Shown here one piece after another: positions 17,932 to 26,855 of a DNA stretch of 64,000 nt (position 1 is its first letter; each line of letters begins with the position of its first letter). The position numbers and the translations under genes were made by a program. The DNA comes from Microbacterium proteolyticum (GTDB taxonomy: Bacteria > Actinomycetota > Actinomycetes > Actinomycetales > Microbacteriaceae): contig NZ_JAUSZZ010000001.1 in assembly GCF_030818075.1 (NCBI RefSeq), forward strand, positions 3,038,001-3,102,000, read 5' to 3'. The notes below the pieces were generated by a model. It was not told the origin of the DNA, searched no databases, and saw nothing but the letters and a program-made list of their open reading frames with translations.

Positions 17932-19167
17932 ATGAGCGGATACGACGTCATCGTGGTCGGCGCGGGTCTCGCGGGTCTCCGCTGCGCGACGGCGCTGGCC
18001 GAAGCCGGCCGGGATGTCGTCGTCCTCCAGGCGCACGACGCCGTCGGCGGACTTGAGCGCACCGACATCGTCGACGGGTTCCGTCTCGACCTGGGCTTCC
18101 ACGTGCTGAACCCCGCGTACCCGGCCGTTCGGCGGTGGGTCGACGTCGACGCTCTCGCGCTGCGGCGCTTCCCGGTGGCGGTCGGTGTGCGGCTCGACGA
18201 CGGGCTCGCGCGGCTGGCGCACCCCGTGCGGCATCCGCTGTCGCTTCCGGAGACGTTGCGGAGCGGGCTCGTGCGGCCCGCCGACCTGCCCGCCCTCGCC
18301 CGATGGGCCCTGCCCACAATTCTCTCCGCGCGTGCGGCGAAGGCGGGGCCCGACCGCGCACTGGAGGAGGCGTGGGATCGTGCGGGCGTCCGCGGGCCGC
18401 TGCGGAACACCGTCCTCGAACCGTTCCTCGCGGGCGTGCTCGCCGACGACCGACAGGAGACCTCCGACGCCTTCGTCCGCCTGCTCGTCCGCAGCTTCGC
18501 GCTCGGGCGACCGGGCGTCCCTGCGGCCGGCATCGGGGCGCTCCCCGCGCAGCTCGCCGACACCGCCCGTCGGGCCGGGGTCGGGATCCGTCTCGGGCAC
18601 CGCGTGGTCTCGACCCGCGATCGCGCGCGCGGCTGGCACGTGGGCATCGAGCGACGGGATGCCATGACCGCCCGCGCCGTGGTCATCGCGACGGGCCTCG
18701 ACCCTTCGCTCGATGTGCCGCTCCCCCGCCCCCGTGGTCTGCAGACGTGGTGGTTCGCCGCCCCTGCGGCCCCGTCGCGCGACGCGGCGCTCCGCGTCGA
18801 CGGCCGCCGTCGGGGCCCGATCGTCAACACCGCCGTCATGACGAACACCGCGCCCACCTACGCTCCCCGCGGGAAACACCTCATCCAGGCGACGTGCGTG
18901 ATGCCGTCGAGGGCGTCGGAGAACGGCATCCGGCGCCAGCTCGCCGAGATCTGGGATGCCGACACCCGGCCGTGGCGTCTGCTGCGCCGTGACGACATCG
19001 TCGGCGCCCTCCCTGCGCAGGACCCGCCGCGACGACTGCGACGCTCGGTGCGGCTCGGCGACGGACGCTACATCGCCGGCGATCACCGCGACACCGCGTC
19101 GATCCAGGGTGCGCTCGTATCGGGGCAGCGAGCGGCGGAGGCTGTGCTCGCTGACCTCGCGGGGTGA
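17932..19167 (+). CDS. FAD-dependent oxidoreductase (amine oxidase/phytoene desaturase-like fold)
   Basis: Protein of 411 aa with an N-terminal dinucleotide-binding motif VVGAGLAGLRCATALAEAG, then the flavin-binding HDAVGGLERT and a third motif near the C-terminus (YIAGDHRDTASIQGALVSGQ) in which the flavin contacts sit. This is the two-dinucleotide-binding-domain flavoprotein architecture of monoamine oxidases, protoporphyrinogen oxidase and carotenoid desaturases. The substrate domain lacks motifs that would fix a substrate. ATG at 17932, with only a weak ribosome site. Followed 23 bp later by a VOC protein gene. Confidence 0.85.
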   Translation: MSGYDVIVVGAGLAGLRCATALAEAGRDVVVLQAHDAVGGLERTDIVDGFRLDLGFHVLNPAYPAVRRWVDVDALALRRFPVAVGVRLDDGLARLAHPVRHPLSLPETLRSGLVRPADLPALARWALPTILSARAAKAGPDRALEEAWDRAGVRGPLRNTVLEPFLAGVLADDRQETSDAFVRLLVRSFALGRPGVPAAGIGALPAQLADTARRAGVGIRLGHRVVSTRDRARGWHVGIERRDAMTARAVVIATGLDPSLDVPLPRPRGLQTWWFAAPAAPSRDAALRVDGRRRGPIVNTAVMTNTAPTYAPRGKHLIQATCVMPSRASENGIRRQLAEIWDADTRPWRLLRRDDIVGALPAQDPPRRLRRSVRLGDGRYIAGDHRDTASIQGALVSGQRAAEAVLADLAG

Positions 19168-19190
19168 GGGCGACCGGGCAGACTGGAGGC

Positions 19191-19577
19191 ATGCCCGGCC
19201 TGCACCATCTCGATGTCTGGATCTCCCGCGGCGACGAACTCACCGACTGGACGTGGCTCCTCGAGCGCCTGGGATGGGCGAGGGACGCCGACTGGCCCGG
19301 CGGCGCGACCTTCACCGCGGCCGGCGCGTACATCTCGGTGACGACCACCCCGAACACGGTCGCTGCGCCCCACGACAGGCGCCGCCCCGGCGTGAACCAT
19401 CTCGCCTTCCGGGGCGGATCGCCCACCGAGGTCGATGCGGTGATGGCCGCGGCCCCCGACCACGGCTGGCACGCGCTGTACGCCGACCGCTATCCGCATG
19501 CGGGCGGTCCCCAGCACTACGCCGGGTGGCTGGAGAACCCTGCCGGGTTCAAGGTGGAGGTCGTCGCCGACGTCTAG
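19191..19577 (+). CDS. VOC (glyoxalase/bleomycin resistance/dioxygenase) superfamily protein
   Basis: Small protein of 128 aa with two beta-alpha-beta-beta-beta modules. It begins MPGLHHLDVWISRGDELTDW with the first metal-position His, has RPGVNHLAFRGGS in the middle and ends WLENPAGFKVEVVAD, where the Glu matches the usual last ligand. VOC proteins bind a metal and act on small electrophiles or bind antibiotics; the role here is unknown. ATG at 19191 with CTGGAGGC before it. Its stop overlaps the end of the convergent GNAT gene by four bases. Confidence 0.87.
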   Translation: MPGLHHLDVWISRGDELTDWTWLLERLGWARDADWPGGATFTAAGAYISVTTTPNTVAAPHDRRRPGVNHLAFRGGSPTEVDAVMAAAPDHGWHALYADRYPHAGGPQHYAGWLENPAGFKVEVVADV

Positions 19578-20074
19578 CCCCGCGCGGCCAACGCCTCCAG
19601 CGCCTGCCCCGTCACGCGGCGGGTGGTCCACTCCTCCATCGCCTCGGCCCCGAGGGCGCGGTAGAAGCCGATCGCGGGCTCGTTCCAGTCGAGCACGGTC
19701 CATTCGAGTCGCGAATACCGCTTCTCGACGCACTCCGCGGCGAGCGCGGCCAGCAGCGCCACGCCGTAGCCGTTCGCGCGGTACTGCTCGTGCACGTACA
19801 GGTCTTCGAGCCAGATGCCGTGCCGGCCCGTCCAGGTGGAGTAGGTGAGGAACCAGATGGCGATCGCGCGGATCTCGTCGTCCGGGCCGGCCACCACGAA
19901 GGCGAAGGCGCGGGGGTCGTCACCGAACAGCGTTTCGGCGACCATCTCGGCGGTGTTGTTCACGGCATCCGATTCGCGTTCGTAGTCGGCGAGGGCCTGG
20001 ATGCACGCGAGGATGCCGGTCTCGTCGCCCCGGCGGGCGGGGCGCAGGACGGCGCCGTCGAGGAAAGTCGTCAT
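19574..20074 (-). CDS. GNAT family N-acetyltransferase
   Basis: Protein of 166 aa with the GNAT fold. The acetyl-CoA loop is in YVHEQYRANGYGVALLAALA (a variant of Q/RxxGxG/A), preceded by IWLEDLYV and followed by LEWTVLDWNEPAIGFYRALGA. This set resembles the diamine/spermidine acetyltransferase branch (EDLYV, WNEPAIxFY). ATG at 20074. Substrate unproven. It is tail-to-tail with the VOC gene. Confidence 0.88.
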   Translation of the reverse strand: MTTFLDGAVLRPARRGDETGILACIQALADYERESDAVNNTAEMVAETLFGDDPRAFAFVVAGPDDEIRAIAIWFLTYSTWTGRHGIWLEDLYVHEQYRANGYGVALLAALAAECVEKRYSRLEWTVLDWNEPAIGFYRALGAEAMEEWTTRRVTGQALEALAARG

Positions 20075-20154
20075 GCGTCGAGGCTATCGAGCCGGAGCTG
20101 CCCGCACCGCCGGCGGCCGCTCCGTTCCCGAGGCCCCGCCTGCCATGGACGCCG

Positions 20155-21108
20155 TCAGGACAGGGGATGCCAGCTCTGGGCCGCGACGCGACGGAAGTTC
20201 CCGCCCACGACCGCCGCGATGTCGCCGTCGGCCCAGCCGCGGGCGGCGAGGGCGGCCCCCACACCGACGAAGGTCTCGGGGGGCATCCAGTCGACCCGGC
20301 CCCACCGGGTGTAGCTCTCGTCGTACAGCTCGGGACTGGTGGACAGGACGTCGCGGAAGGTCTCCCAGTCGAACGAGAAGTCGGTGCTCAGCCCCACATG
20401 ATCGATGCCGACGAGGTTGACGGCGTACTCGATGTGGCGCACCATCGCGTCGAGCGTCGGAGTGTTCGGCCCCAGGAAGATGCCGACGCCCGTGATCCCC
20501 ACCACTCCCCCGGTGTCGGCGACCGCGCGGGCCTGATCGTCGGTGATGTTGCGCGGGTGCTCCCAAACCGCGCGCATGTTCGAGTGGCTGAAGACGACCG
20601 GTCGCGTCGACACCGCGCAGATGTCGAACGACGTTCGCGCGCCCACGTGCGAGCCGTCGGGCACCATGCCGCGCCGGTTCATCTCGGCGACGAGGTCTCG
20701 GCCCCAGGACGTGAGTCCGTCGTCGACCGCGTCGAGGCAGCCACCCCCGGCGATGTTGGCGTGATTGTAGGTCGGGCCGAGCGTGCGCACGCCCTGCGCG
20801 ACGAGAGGGCTCACGGCATCCAGGTCGCCGCCGAGCGGGGCGCAGTCCTCGAGGTCGAAGGCGACGGCGGTGTCGCCGCGCGCGGCGATGCGGTCGATGT
20901 CGGCGACGCTCGCGGCCAGCTCCAGACCCGCGATCGCGGTGACCTGCGCACGGAAGGAGCGGAGCAGGGATGCCGTGAGCGCGGGGTCGTGCGGGGCGTA
21001 GCCGACGTTCAACGAGACGTACCCCCCGCCCGCGCCGCGGTAGCGGTGCAGCTCGGAGATGTCGGCGGTCTCGACGAGTTCGACGCAGGCGTGCTGGTCC
21101 CAGAGCAC
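20155..21108 (-). CDS. Membrane dipeptidase family protein (peptidase M19)
   Basis: Zn-dependent dipeptidase fold of 317 aa. Visible family motifs are DQHACVELV at the N-terminus (metal site, reduced from the usual HxD form), VAFDLEDCAPLGG (bridging Glu), MVPDGSHVG, VFSHSNMRAV and GIDHVGLSTDFSFD near the C-terminus, plus VVGGNFRRVA in place of the standard GxNxxRV. The family hydrolyses dipeptides, including those with D-residues. No signal peptide is seen, so it is probably cytosolic. GTG, ATG and TTG alternatives exist near the start; 21108 is used. Three bp upstream of it on the same strand ends trhO. Confidence 0.85.
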   Translation of the reverse strand: MLWDQHACVELVETADISELHRYRGAGGGYVSLNVGYAPHDPALTASLLRSFRAQVTAIAGLELAASVADIDRIAARGDTAVAFDLEDCAPLGGDLDAVSPLVAQGVRTLGPTYNHANIAGGGCLDAVDDGLTSWGRDLVAEMNRRGMVPDGSHVGARTSFDICAVSTRPVVFSHSNMRAVWEHPRNITDDQARAVADTGGVVGITGVGIFLGPNTPTLDAMVRHIEYAVNLVGIDHVGLSTDFSFDWETFRDVLSTSPELYDESYTRWGRVDWMPPETFVGVGAALAARGWADGDIAAVVGGNFRRVAAQSWHPLS

Positions 21109-21111
21109 GGC

Positions 21112-21900
21112 TCAGGCACTCACGACGGTTGCGGCCCGTGCGGCGACCGACGCACCGCGATCGCCGGAGGCGGGCGCCGGGGCGAGCCCCGCATCCAGCG
21201 CCTCGCGCTCGTCGAAGACGAAGCAGTCGCCGTCCCAGTAGGCACCGCCTTGTTCGGCGAACCAGCCGAGGATGCCGCCGTCGAGCTGGTAGGCGTCGAG
21301 TCCCTCGTCGCGCAGGTACAACGCCGCCTTCTCGCAGCGGATCCCCCCCGTGCAGAAGCTGACGACCGTCTTCCCGGCGAGCTCGGCGCGATGGGCGCTC
21401 GCGGCGTCCGGAAACTGGGTGAACCGCTCGATCCGCCAGTCCTTCGCGCCGGTGAATGTGCCGTAGTCGACCTCGAAGGCGTTCCGCGTGTCGACGAGCA
21501 CGACCTCGCGACCGTCGTCGTCCGCGCCCTGATCGAGCCAGCGGCGCAGGGTCTCGGGAGTGACCGCGGGCGCGCGACCGTCCTGCGGGCGCACCTCCGG
21601 GCGGTCCATCCGGATGATCTCGCGCTTCACCTTGACCAACAGCTTGCCGAAGGGCACGGCATCCGACCAGCTCTCCTTCGTCATCAGCGCGGCGAACCGC
21701 TCGTCGGCGCGCAGGGAGTCGATGAAGCCGCGGACGGCGTCGAGATCGCCCGCGAGGAAGAGGTTGATGCCCTCCTCGGCGAGCAGGATCGTGCCGCGTA
21801 GTCCCGACGCGGACGCCCGGTCGCGCAAGACGCCGCGCAGAGCGGCGGGATCGTCGATGCGCGTGAACAGATACGCCGAGACGTTGAGGACGGATGCCAT
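21112..21900 (-). CDS. trhO: tRNA uridine(34) hydroxylase, rhodanese-like
   Basis: Family UPF0176/TrhO, which makes 5-hydroxyuridine at wobble position 34 of tRNA using O2. Product 262 aa: N-terminal acylphosphatase-like domain (GTILLAEEGINLFLAG), then a rhodanese domain with the catalytic Cys in SFCTGGIRCEKAALYL. After it comes DAYQLDGGILGWFAEQGGAYWDGDCFVFDER, the diagnostic C-terminal segment, given here only as the positions just before residue 240. ATG 21900 sits in the perfect 16-bp palindrome GGATGCCATGGCATCC. The longer frame to 21957 has no ribosome site. Probably cotranscribed with the M19 dipeptidase gene. Confidence 0.92.
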   Translation of the reverse strand: MASVLNVSAYLFTRIDDPAALRGVLRDRASASGLRGTILLAEEGINLFLAGDLDAVRGFIDSLRADERFAALMTKESWSDAVPFGKLLVKVKREIIRMDRPEVRPQDGRAPAVTPETLRRWLDQGADDDGREVVLVDTRNAFEVDYGTFTGAKDWRIERFTQFPDAASAHRAELAGKTVVSFCTGGIRCEKAALYLRDEGLDAYQLDGGILGWFAEQGGAYWDGDCFVFDEREALDAGLAPAPASGDRGASVAARAATVVSA

Positions 21901-22021
21901 GGCATCCACGATACGAAACCGCGTCGCGCCGGTGTCACCGCACCACGTGGGCGTCAACCCGCCGGAGGGGGTTCACGGCATCGCTTAGCGTTGCAGCACA
22001 CCTCGTCGTCTGGAGCTCGCT

Positions 22022-22825
22022 GTGCCCGAAGGCCCCCCTCTGCCGGTCGTCGCCGTGTCGGTCGTGATCCCGGTCCGCGATGACGGCCCCCACCTGTGGC
22101 GGTGCCTGCGCGCCCTGGCGGCGCAGACCCTGCTGCCCGACGAGGTCGTCGTCGTCGACAACGCCTCCGCCGACGACAGTGCCGACATCGCGCGCGCGGC
22201 CGGGGCCCGGGTGGTGTTCTGCGGCGAGCGCGGCATCCCCGCCGCCGCCGCGACCGGCTATGACGCCGCGCGGGGCGAGCTGGTGCTGCGCCTCGACGCC
22301 GACAGCCTGCCGGAGCCCACGTGGGTGGCGAGCATGGTCGACGCGCTGAACGAACCCGGAGTGGATGCTGTGACCGGCGGTGCCGTGTTCCACGACGGGC
22401 CTGCCGGGCGGCGAGTGGTGATGGCCCGGGCCTTCCTCGGCACGTACGCGAGCTTCGCCACGCCGGCGCTCGGACACACACCGCTGTGGGGCTCCAACAT
22501 GGGATTCCGCCGGAGCGCGTGGGTCGCCGTCCGCGACGAGGTGCACCTCGATCCCGAGCTGCACGACGACCTCGATCTCGCCTACCACCTCGGCGAGCGC
22601 CACCGCATCGCGTACGTCCCGGGCCGACACATGCGCGTGTCGTCGCGCACTGTCGAGCCGCGGCGGTTCGCCCGGTGCTTCCGTCGCGGGGCCGGCACGG
22701 TCTTCGCGCACTGGCCGAGAGACGTCCCGCCCGCGCGGTGGGTTCGGCTTCTGCGCCGTCGCGGCACGCACCCGGCGTCGACCGGCGCCGAGCCGCGGCC
22801 CGAGCGCAGCAGGGCGGTGCGCTGA
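22022..22825 (+). CDS. Family 2 glycosyltransferase
   Basis: Cytosolic or membrane-associated glycosyltransferase of 267 aa with the GT-A fold. Visible are AVSVVIPVRDDGPHLWRCL, the VVVDNASADDS nucleotide-sugar motif, LRLDADSLPEPTW (the DxD metal motif) and LDPELHDDLDLAYHL (the conserved acidic acceptor-site motif). No transmembrane segment is evident, so it is not a processive synthase. The donor and acceptor are unknown. GTG at 22022. Its stop overlaps the next start (TGATG), so it is translationally coupled to the EEP-family gene. Confidence 0.9.
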   Translation: MPEGPPLPVVAVSVVIPVRDDGPHLWRCLRALAAQTLLPDEVVVVDNASADDSADIARAAGARVVFCGERGIPAAAATGYDAARGELVLRLDADSLPEPTWVASMVDALNEPGVDAVTGGAVFHDGPAGRRVVMARAFLGTYASFATPALGHTPLWGSNMGFRRSAWVAVRDEVHLDPELHDDLDLAYHLGERHRIAYVPGRHMRVSSRTVEPRRFARCFRRGAGTVFAHWPRDVPPARWVRLLRRRGTHPASTGAEPRPERSRAVR

Positions 22826-23658
22826 TGGCCGGCATCCTGTTCCCGAATGTCGAGGCCCCCGACCTGCACGTGATGAGCTTCAACATCCGGCGGCGCTTCG
22901 ATCGGATCACGTGGCCGCCGGCCGACCGATGGCCGATGCGCAAGCAGCGGCTGCGCACCTTCCTCGGCGCCAACCGGCCGCACCTGCTGGGCTCGCAGGA
23001 AGCCCTGCCGGATCAGGCGCAGTGGGTGCAGGAGTCCCTCGGTTCGGCGTACGGCCGCATCGGTCTCGGCCGCGGGAAAGCGAAGGAGGGCGAGGGAACG
23101 CCCCTGTTCTACGACCGCGACCGCATCGAGGTGGAGGGGTGGGAGCAGGTCGCCCTCTCCGACACGCCCCACGTGCCGGGGTCGACCGGGTGGGGCAACA
23201 CCATCCCGCGCATCGCCGTCATCGCCCACCTGCGGGATCGAGCCACCGGCGCGCGCTTCGTGTTCGTCAACACGCACTTCGACGCCTTCTCACATCGCGC
23301 GCGCCGCCGCTCGGCCGCGTGGCTGCACGACCTCGTCGCCGCGCAGACCGAGCCGCTGGTCTTCACCGCCGACATCAACGCGCACGTGCGCTCGACGGAG
23401 CTCTCGGCCATGTTCGCCGACGGTCTGCTCGTCGACACCTGGTCGTACGCGCCCGTGCGCCACAGCGTCGAATGGGGCACGTACAACAACTACCGGCGTC
23501 CGAAGATCGGCGCGCGTCGCATCGACGCGATCCTCGCCACTCCCGACGTCGGCGTGCGCGCCGTGGGTATCGACCCGCGCCCGACCGGCACCCAATGGCC
23601 GAGCGACCACCTGCCGGTGCAGGCCGTGGTGCGCATACCGACCGGGGCGGGGTCGTGA
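22825..23658 (+). CDS. Endonuclease/exonuclease/phosphatase (EEP) family protein
   Basis: Protein of 277 aa with the metal-dependent phosphoesterase fold. Motifs in order: LHVMSFNIRRR, LLGSQEAL (catalytic Glu), FVFVNTHFDAFS, PLVFTADINAH (in place of GDFN), RRIDAILAT and WPSDHLPVQAVV (final Asp-His pair). The set matches the DNase I-like/sphingomyelinase branch lacking a signal peptide. Coupled to the glycosyltransferase gene by TGATG overlap, so the two proteins may act on the same sugar-phosphate or lipid-linked product; that is inference. Confidence 0.9.
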   Translation: MAGILFPNVEAPDLHVMSFNIRRRFDRITWPPADRWPMRKQRLRTFLGANRPHLLGSQEALPDQAQWVQESLGSAYGRIGLGRGKAKEGEGTPLFYDRDRIEVEGWEQVALSDTPHVPGSTGWGNTIPRIAVIAHLRDRATGARFVFVNTHFDAFSHRARRRSAAWLHDLVAAQTEPLVFTADINAHVRSTELSAMFADGLLVDTWSYAPVRHSVEWGTYNNYRRPKIGARRIDAILATPDVGVRAVGIDPRPTGTQWPSDHLPVQAVVRIPTGAGS

Positions 23659-23743
23659 GCGGTCGCCGGACCGGTGCAGGTCGTGGTCCGGAAACCGACC
23701 CGGTCAGGGTCGTGAGCGGTCTTCGGGCCCACGAGGAGGGGGG

Positions 23744-24337
23744 ATGCCGGTGATCCGGGCCCTCTACGCGAACCTCAAGCGTCCGCCTCGCACCGTCACC
23801 GACTGGCTGGCCGACGCGGTGCGCGCCGTCGCCATCGTGCTCGTCGTGGTGTCGCTGTTCACGCTCCCGTTCACCGACTTCGCCGTGCTGTCGATGTCGC
23901 TGCCGGCGGTCATGCTGTCGAGAATGATCGGCCTGCGCTCGGGCCTCGACCTCGTCACGTGCGTCACGGTGTTCGTCGCGGCCGGCAGCAACGTGCTCGA
24001 GCTGTACCGCGCGTGGACGGGCTGGGATCTCGTCGTGCACTTCGCGTGCACCGGTGTGCTCGCCGCGGTGGCGCTCGTGCTGCTCGAAGACGCCGGCGTG
24101 GTCGCCGCGACGGGTCGCCGCCGCACACCGATCGTCGTCGCCACGATCGCGGGACTCGCGCTCAGCGCCTTCTGGGAGATGGTCGAGTGGTTCGGCTACC
24201 GTTTCATCACCGATGCCATCTTCGTCACCTACGACGACACGATCGGCGACATGATGGTCGGCGGTGCCGGGGCGCTCGTCGCCGGGGTGCTGGCATCGCG
24301 GTTCCGGTTGACGCGGGAGGACCGGGCGGCGCTGTAG
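23744..24337 (+). CDS. DUF2238/YjdF-like integral membrane protein
   Basis: Membrane protein of 197 aa with about five to six helices. The pattern of SNVLELYRAWTGWDLVVHFACTG followed by LSAFWEMVEWFGYRF and a late GGAGALVAGVLASRF resembles the YjdF/DUF2238 family of unknown function (conserved E, H and W-E residues in helices). ATG at 23744 has a strong GAGGAGGGGG site. It follows the EEP gene by 85 bp, a gap made of imperfect GGTCGTG/GGACCGG repeats, and could be the last gene of that cluster. Confidence 0.78.
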   Translation: MPVIRALYANLKRPPRTVTDWLADAVRAVAIVLVVVSLFTLPFTDFAVLSMSLPAVMLSRMIGLRSGLDLVTCVTVFVAAGSNVLELYRAWTGWDLVVHFACTGVLAAVALVLLEDAGVVAATGRRRTPIVVATIAGLALSAFWEMVEWFGYRFITDAIFVTYDDTIGDMMVGGAGALVAGVLASRFRLTREDRAAL

Positions 24338-24370
24338 GCGTCGTGTGGGGCGGGGGTGCCGTCGTCCCCC

Positions 24371-24610
24371 GCGTGAGGGCGCCGCTCGCAACGTCTGCGC
24401 TCGCGCAAGGTGACCGCTAGAGCAACGCGCCCGCTCGCACAAGGTGTCCGCTCGCGCAACGCGCGCGCAAGGTGTCGGCTCGCGCATCGCGCGCGCAAGG
24501 TGACCGCTCGCGCAACGCGCGCGCAAGGTGATCGCTCGCGCAACGTGCGCGCTCGCACGGAGTCCCGCTCCCGTGAAGTCCCCGCTCGCACAAACGCGTG
24601 CGCTCGCACC
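24371..24610. repeat. Degenerate tandem repeat array, 28-bp period
   Basis: The core CGCAAGGTG (or CACAAGGTG) starts at 24404, 24438, 24466, 24494 and 24522; the last four are exactly 28 bp apart. The unit reads about CTCGCGCAACGCGCGCGCAAGGTGACCG. Shorter pieces (GCTCGCAC, CTCGCGCAA) continue to 24610. The period is not a multiple of three and no gene covers it; it fills most of the 328-bp gap between the membrane protein and catalase. A fragment of the same word set lies at 28487-28530. Confidence 0.75.
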
Positions 24611-24665
24611 GATAAGCGAGCGGCGACACCCCGCACGGATGCCGCCGCTCGTACGTCTTCGTGGA

Positions 24666-26213
24666 TCAGATCTTGCCCGCGACGTCCGTTCCGACGAGGT
24701 CGCCGTCGGGGTTGGGCTCGCTGAGTTGCTCCCCGGGACCGGTCGAACCCTCGAGCGGCGGGAGTCCCGCCTCGACACGGGAGCCGATCTCGGCATCCAC
24801 GTTCTTCCAGTACTGCACGGCGCGGTCGCGGACGTCCTTGCGGGTCACCCCGCCGACATGCCCGGTGATCGTCTCGACGAGACGGTCGCGCTCCTCGGCC
24901 GACATCACCTCGCGGACGAGGGCGCCTGCCTGGCCCCAGTCGTCGTCTTCGGGGTGCAGGGTCGCCGCCGAGCGGACGAGCTCACCGTCGCTCTGCCAGC
25001 CGCCGTCGCCGGCGCGGCGCGGGTCGGCCGCCGGGCCGCCCACCGAGTTCGGCGCATACACCGGCACCTCGGGCGGGTTGTACTCGTAGCGCATCGCGCC
25101 TTCCTTCGAGTACGAGTGCACCTCGGTGTGCGGACGGTTCACCGGCAGCTGCTGGTAGTTGGTGCCCACGCGATAGCGGTGCGCGTCGGCGTAGCTGAAG
25201 ATACGCGCCTGCAGCATCTTGTCGGGGCTGCCGTCGATCCCCGGCACGAAGTTCGACGGCTCGAAGGCCGCCTGCTCGATCTCGGCGAAGTAGTTGGCCG
25301 GATTGCGGTTCAGTTCCATCGTGCCGACCTCGATCTCGGGGTAGTCGCTGTGCGGCCACACCTTGGTCAGGTCGAACGGATTGAAGCGGTAGGTCTTGGC
25401 ATCGTCGTAGGGCATGATCTGCACCTTGAGCGTCCACGTGGGGAACTCGCCCCGCTCGATCGCCGCGTACAGGTCACGGATGTGGAAGTCGGCATCCTGT
25501 CCCGCGATCTGGTCGGCCTCGTCTTGCGTGAGCGTCTTGTGCCCGAGGTCGGTGTGGAAGTGGTACTTCACCCAGAAGCGCTCGCCCTCGGCGTTGATCC
25601 ACTGGTACGTGTGGGACCCGTAGCCGTTCATGTGGCGCCAGGATGCCGGGATGCCGCGATCGCCCATGAGCCAGGTGACCTGGTGCGCGCTTTCGGGCGA
25701 CAGCGTCCAGAAGTCCCACTGCATCGTGTTGTCGCGCAGGTGGCTGCCCGGCAGGCGCTTCTGCGAGCGGATGAAGTCGGGGAACTTGATGCCGTCCTTG
25801 ACGAAGAAGACGGGCGTGTTGTTGCCGACGAGGTCGTAGTTGCCCTCGGTCGTGTAGAACTTCAGCGAGAAACCGCGCGGGTCGCGCCAAGTGTCGGGGC
25901 TGCCCTGCTCGCCGGCGACCGACGAGAAGCGCGCGAGCATCTCGGTCTCGACGCCCGGCTGGAACAGCGCCGCACGCGTGTACGCCGAGACGTCGCCGGT
26001 GGTGCGGAACGTACCGAACGCCCCGCCGCCCTTGGCGTGCACGACGCGCTCGGGAACGCGCTCGCGGTTGAACTGCGCGAGCTTCTCGATCAGATAGTGG
26101 TCGGTCAGAGCGATCGAACCGTCGGCTCCGACGCTCTGCGAGTGCTCGTCGCTGGCGACGGGCGCTCCGTTGTTGGCGGTGGTCGGGTTGTTGGCGGTGG
26201 TCGGCTCGGTCAT
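24666..26213 (-). CDS. Catalase (monofunctional heme catalase)
   Basis: Breaks down hydrogen peroxide in the cytosol, 515 aa. Distal heme-site motif [14 protein letters not shown] has the catalytic His59. [21 protein letters not shown] and the proximal heme-ligand motif [14 protein letters not shown] with its Tyr are intact, and [16 protein letters not shown] is present. Size and the lack of a C-terminal flavodoxin-like domain place it with small-subunit catalases (KatA type). The N-terminus has a near-duplicated TTANN stretch (residues 5-14). ATG at 26213 follows AGGAGAGCC. A DUF2945 gene is divergent. Confidence 0.96.
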   Translation of the reverse strand: MTEPTTANNPTTANNGAPVASDEHSQSVGADGSIALTDHYLIEKLAQFNRERVPERVVHAKGGGAFGTFRTTGDVSAYTRAALFQPGVETEMLARFSSVAGEQGSPDTWRDPRGFSLKFYTTEGNYDLVGNNTPVFFVKDGIKFPDFIRSQKRLPGSHLRDNTMQWDFWTLSPESAHQVTWLMGDRGIPASWRHMNGYGSHTYQWINAEGERFWVKYHFHTDLGHKTLTQDEADQIAGQDADFHIRDLYAAIERGEFPTWTLKVQIMPYDDAKTYRFNPFDLTKVWPHSDYPEIEVGTMELNRNPANYFAEIEQAAFEPSNFVPGIDGSPDKMLQARIFSYADAHRYRVGTNYQQLPVNRPHTEVHSYSKEGAMRYEYNPPEVPVYAPNSVGGPAADPRRAGDGGWQSDGELVRSAATLHPEDDDWGQAGALVREVMSAEERDRLVETITGHVGGVTRKDVRDRAVQYWKNVDAEIGSRVEAGLPPLEGSTGPGEQLSEPNPDGDLVGTDVAGKI

Positions 26214-26393
26214 GGCTCTCCTCACGTCGTGGGCCTCGAAACGAAAGGCCCACCTCGACGCTACGCAGGGGATCCGACATCACGGGGGTATTGCGGTTCC
26301 CGCGCGAACCACGTAGGGGGCCGGGCCGTCAATCCCCCGATCCGCACCGGGCGGCCTCGACAGCATGGCGGCACCGAACGAGAGGAACGCACC

Positions 26394-26609
26394 ATGTCGA
26401 AGGATCTGTCCAAGGGCGACCGCGTCAGCTGGGACACCCCGCAGGGCAAGACGCAGGGCGAGGTCGTGGAGAAGAAGACGAAGGACTTCCAGCACGACGG
26501 CCAGAAGTTCACGGCATCCGAAGACGACCCGGCCTACATCGTGAAGTCCGAGAAGTCCGGCTCGAAGGCCGCGCACAAGGGCTCAGCGCTGAACAAGTTG
26601 AAGAGCTGA
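26394..26609 (+). CDS. DUF2945 (Tudor-like) small protein
   Basis: A 71-aa very hydrophilic, Lys-rich protein. It has the DUF2945 pattern: KGDRVSWDTPQGKTQGEVVEK, a beta-barrel-like segment related to the hypervirulence-associated Tudor domain, then AYIVKSEKSGSKAAHKGSALNKL. Such proteins often sit with stress genes, and here it is divergent from catalase, sharing the 180-bp region between them. Function not known. ATG at 26394 after AGAGGAACGC; the longer open frame upstream is antisense to catalase. Confidence 0.88.
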   Translation: MSKDLSKGDRVSWDTPQGKTQGEVVEKKTKDFQHDGQKFTASEDDPAYIVKSEKSGSKAAHKGSALNKLKS

Positions 26610-26619
26610 TCCGCGCACG

Positions 26620-26845
26620 CTTCGACAGGCTCAGCGACCGCTCACGCAGACGTCCCTGAGCCTGTCGAAGGGGCCGGGAGTCACACACGCGCGGCGGCTC
26701 GGACAGGCTCAGCGACCGCTCGCGCAGGGGTCCCTGAGCCTGTCGAAGGGACCGGGAGTCACACACGCCCGGTGGCTTCGACAGGCTCAGCCACCTTGCA
26801 CACCCGTGCCCGACATCCTCGGTGGCTTCGACGGGCTCTGCCACC
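26620..26845. repeat. Cluster of REP-like palindromes (CTTCGACAGGCTCAG family)
   Basis: First element: CTTCGACAGGCTCAG (26620-26634) with its inverse CTGAGCCTGTCGAAG (26656-26670). Second: GACAGGCTCAG (26702-26712) with its inverse (26734-26744). Then two singles inside GGTGGC...GCCACC palindromes (26771-26795 and 26821-26845). All are variants of one word placed in the gap between two convergent genes. Confidence 0.85.
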
Positions 26846-26855
26846 TTGCCGGGCG

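Noticed and set aside
24371..24610. Repeat array considered as CRISPR
   Set aside because: The copies are directly adjacent with no unique spacers, and no cas gene is in the window.
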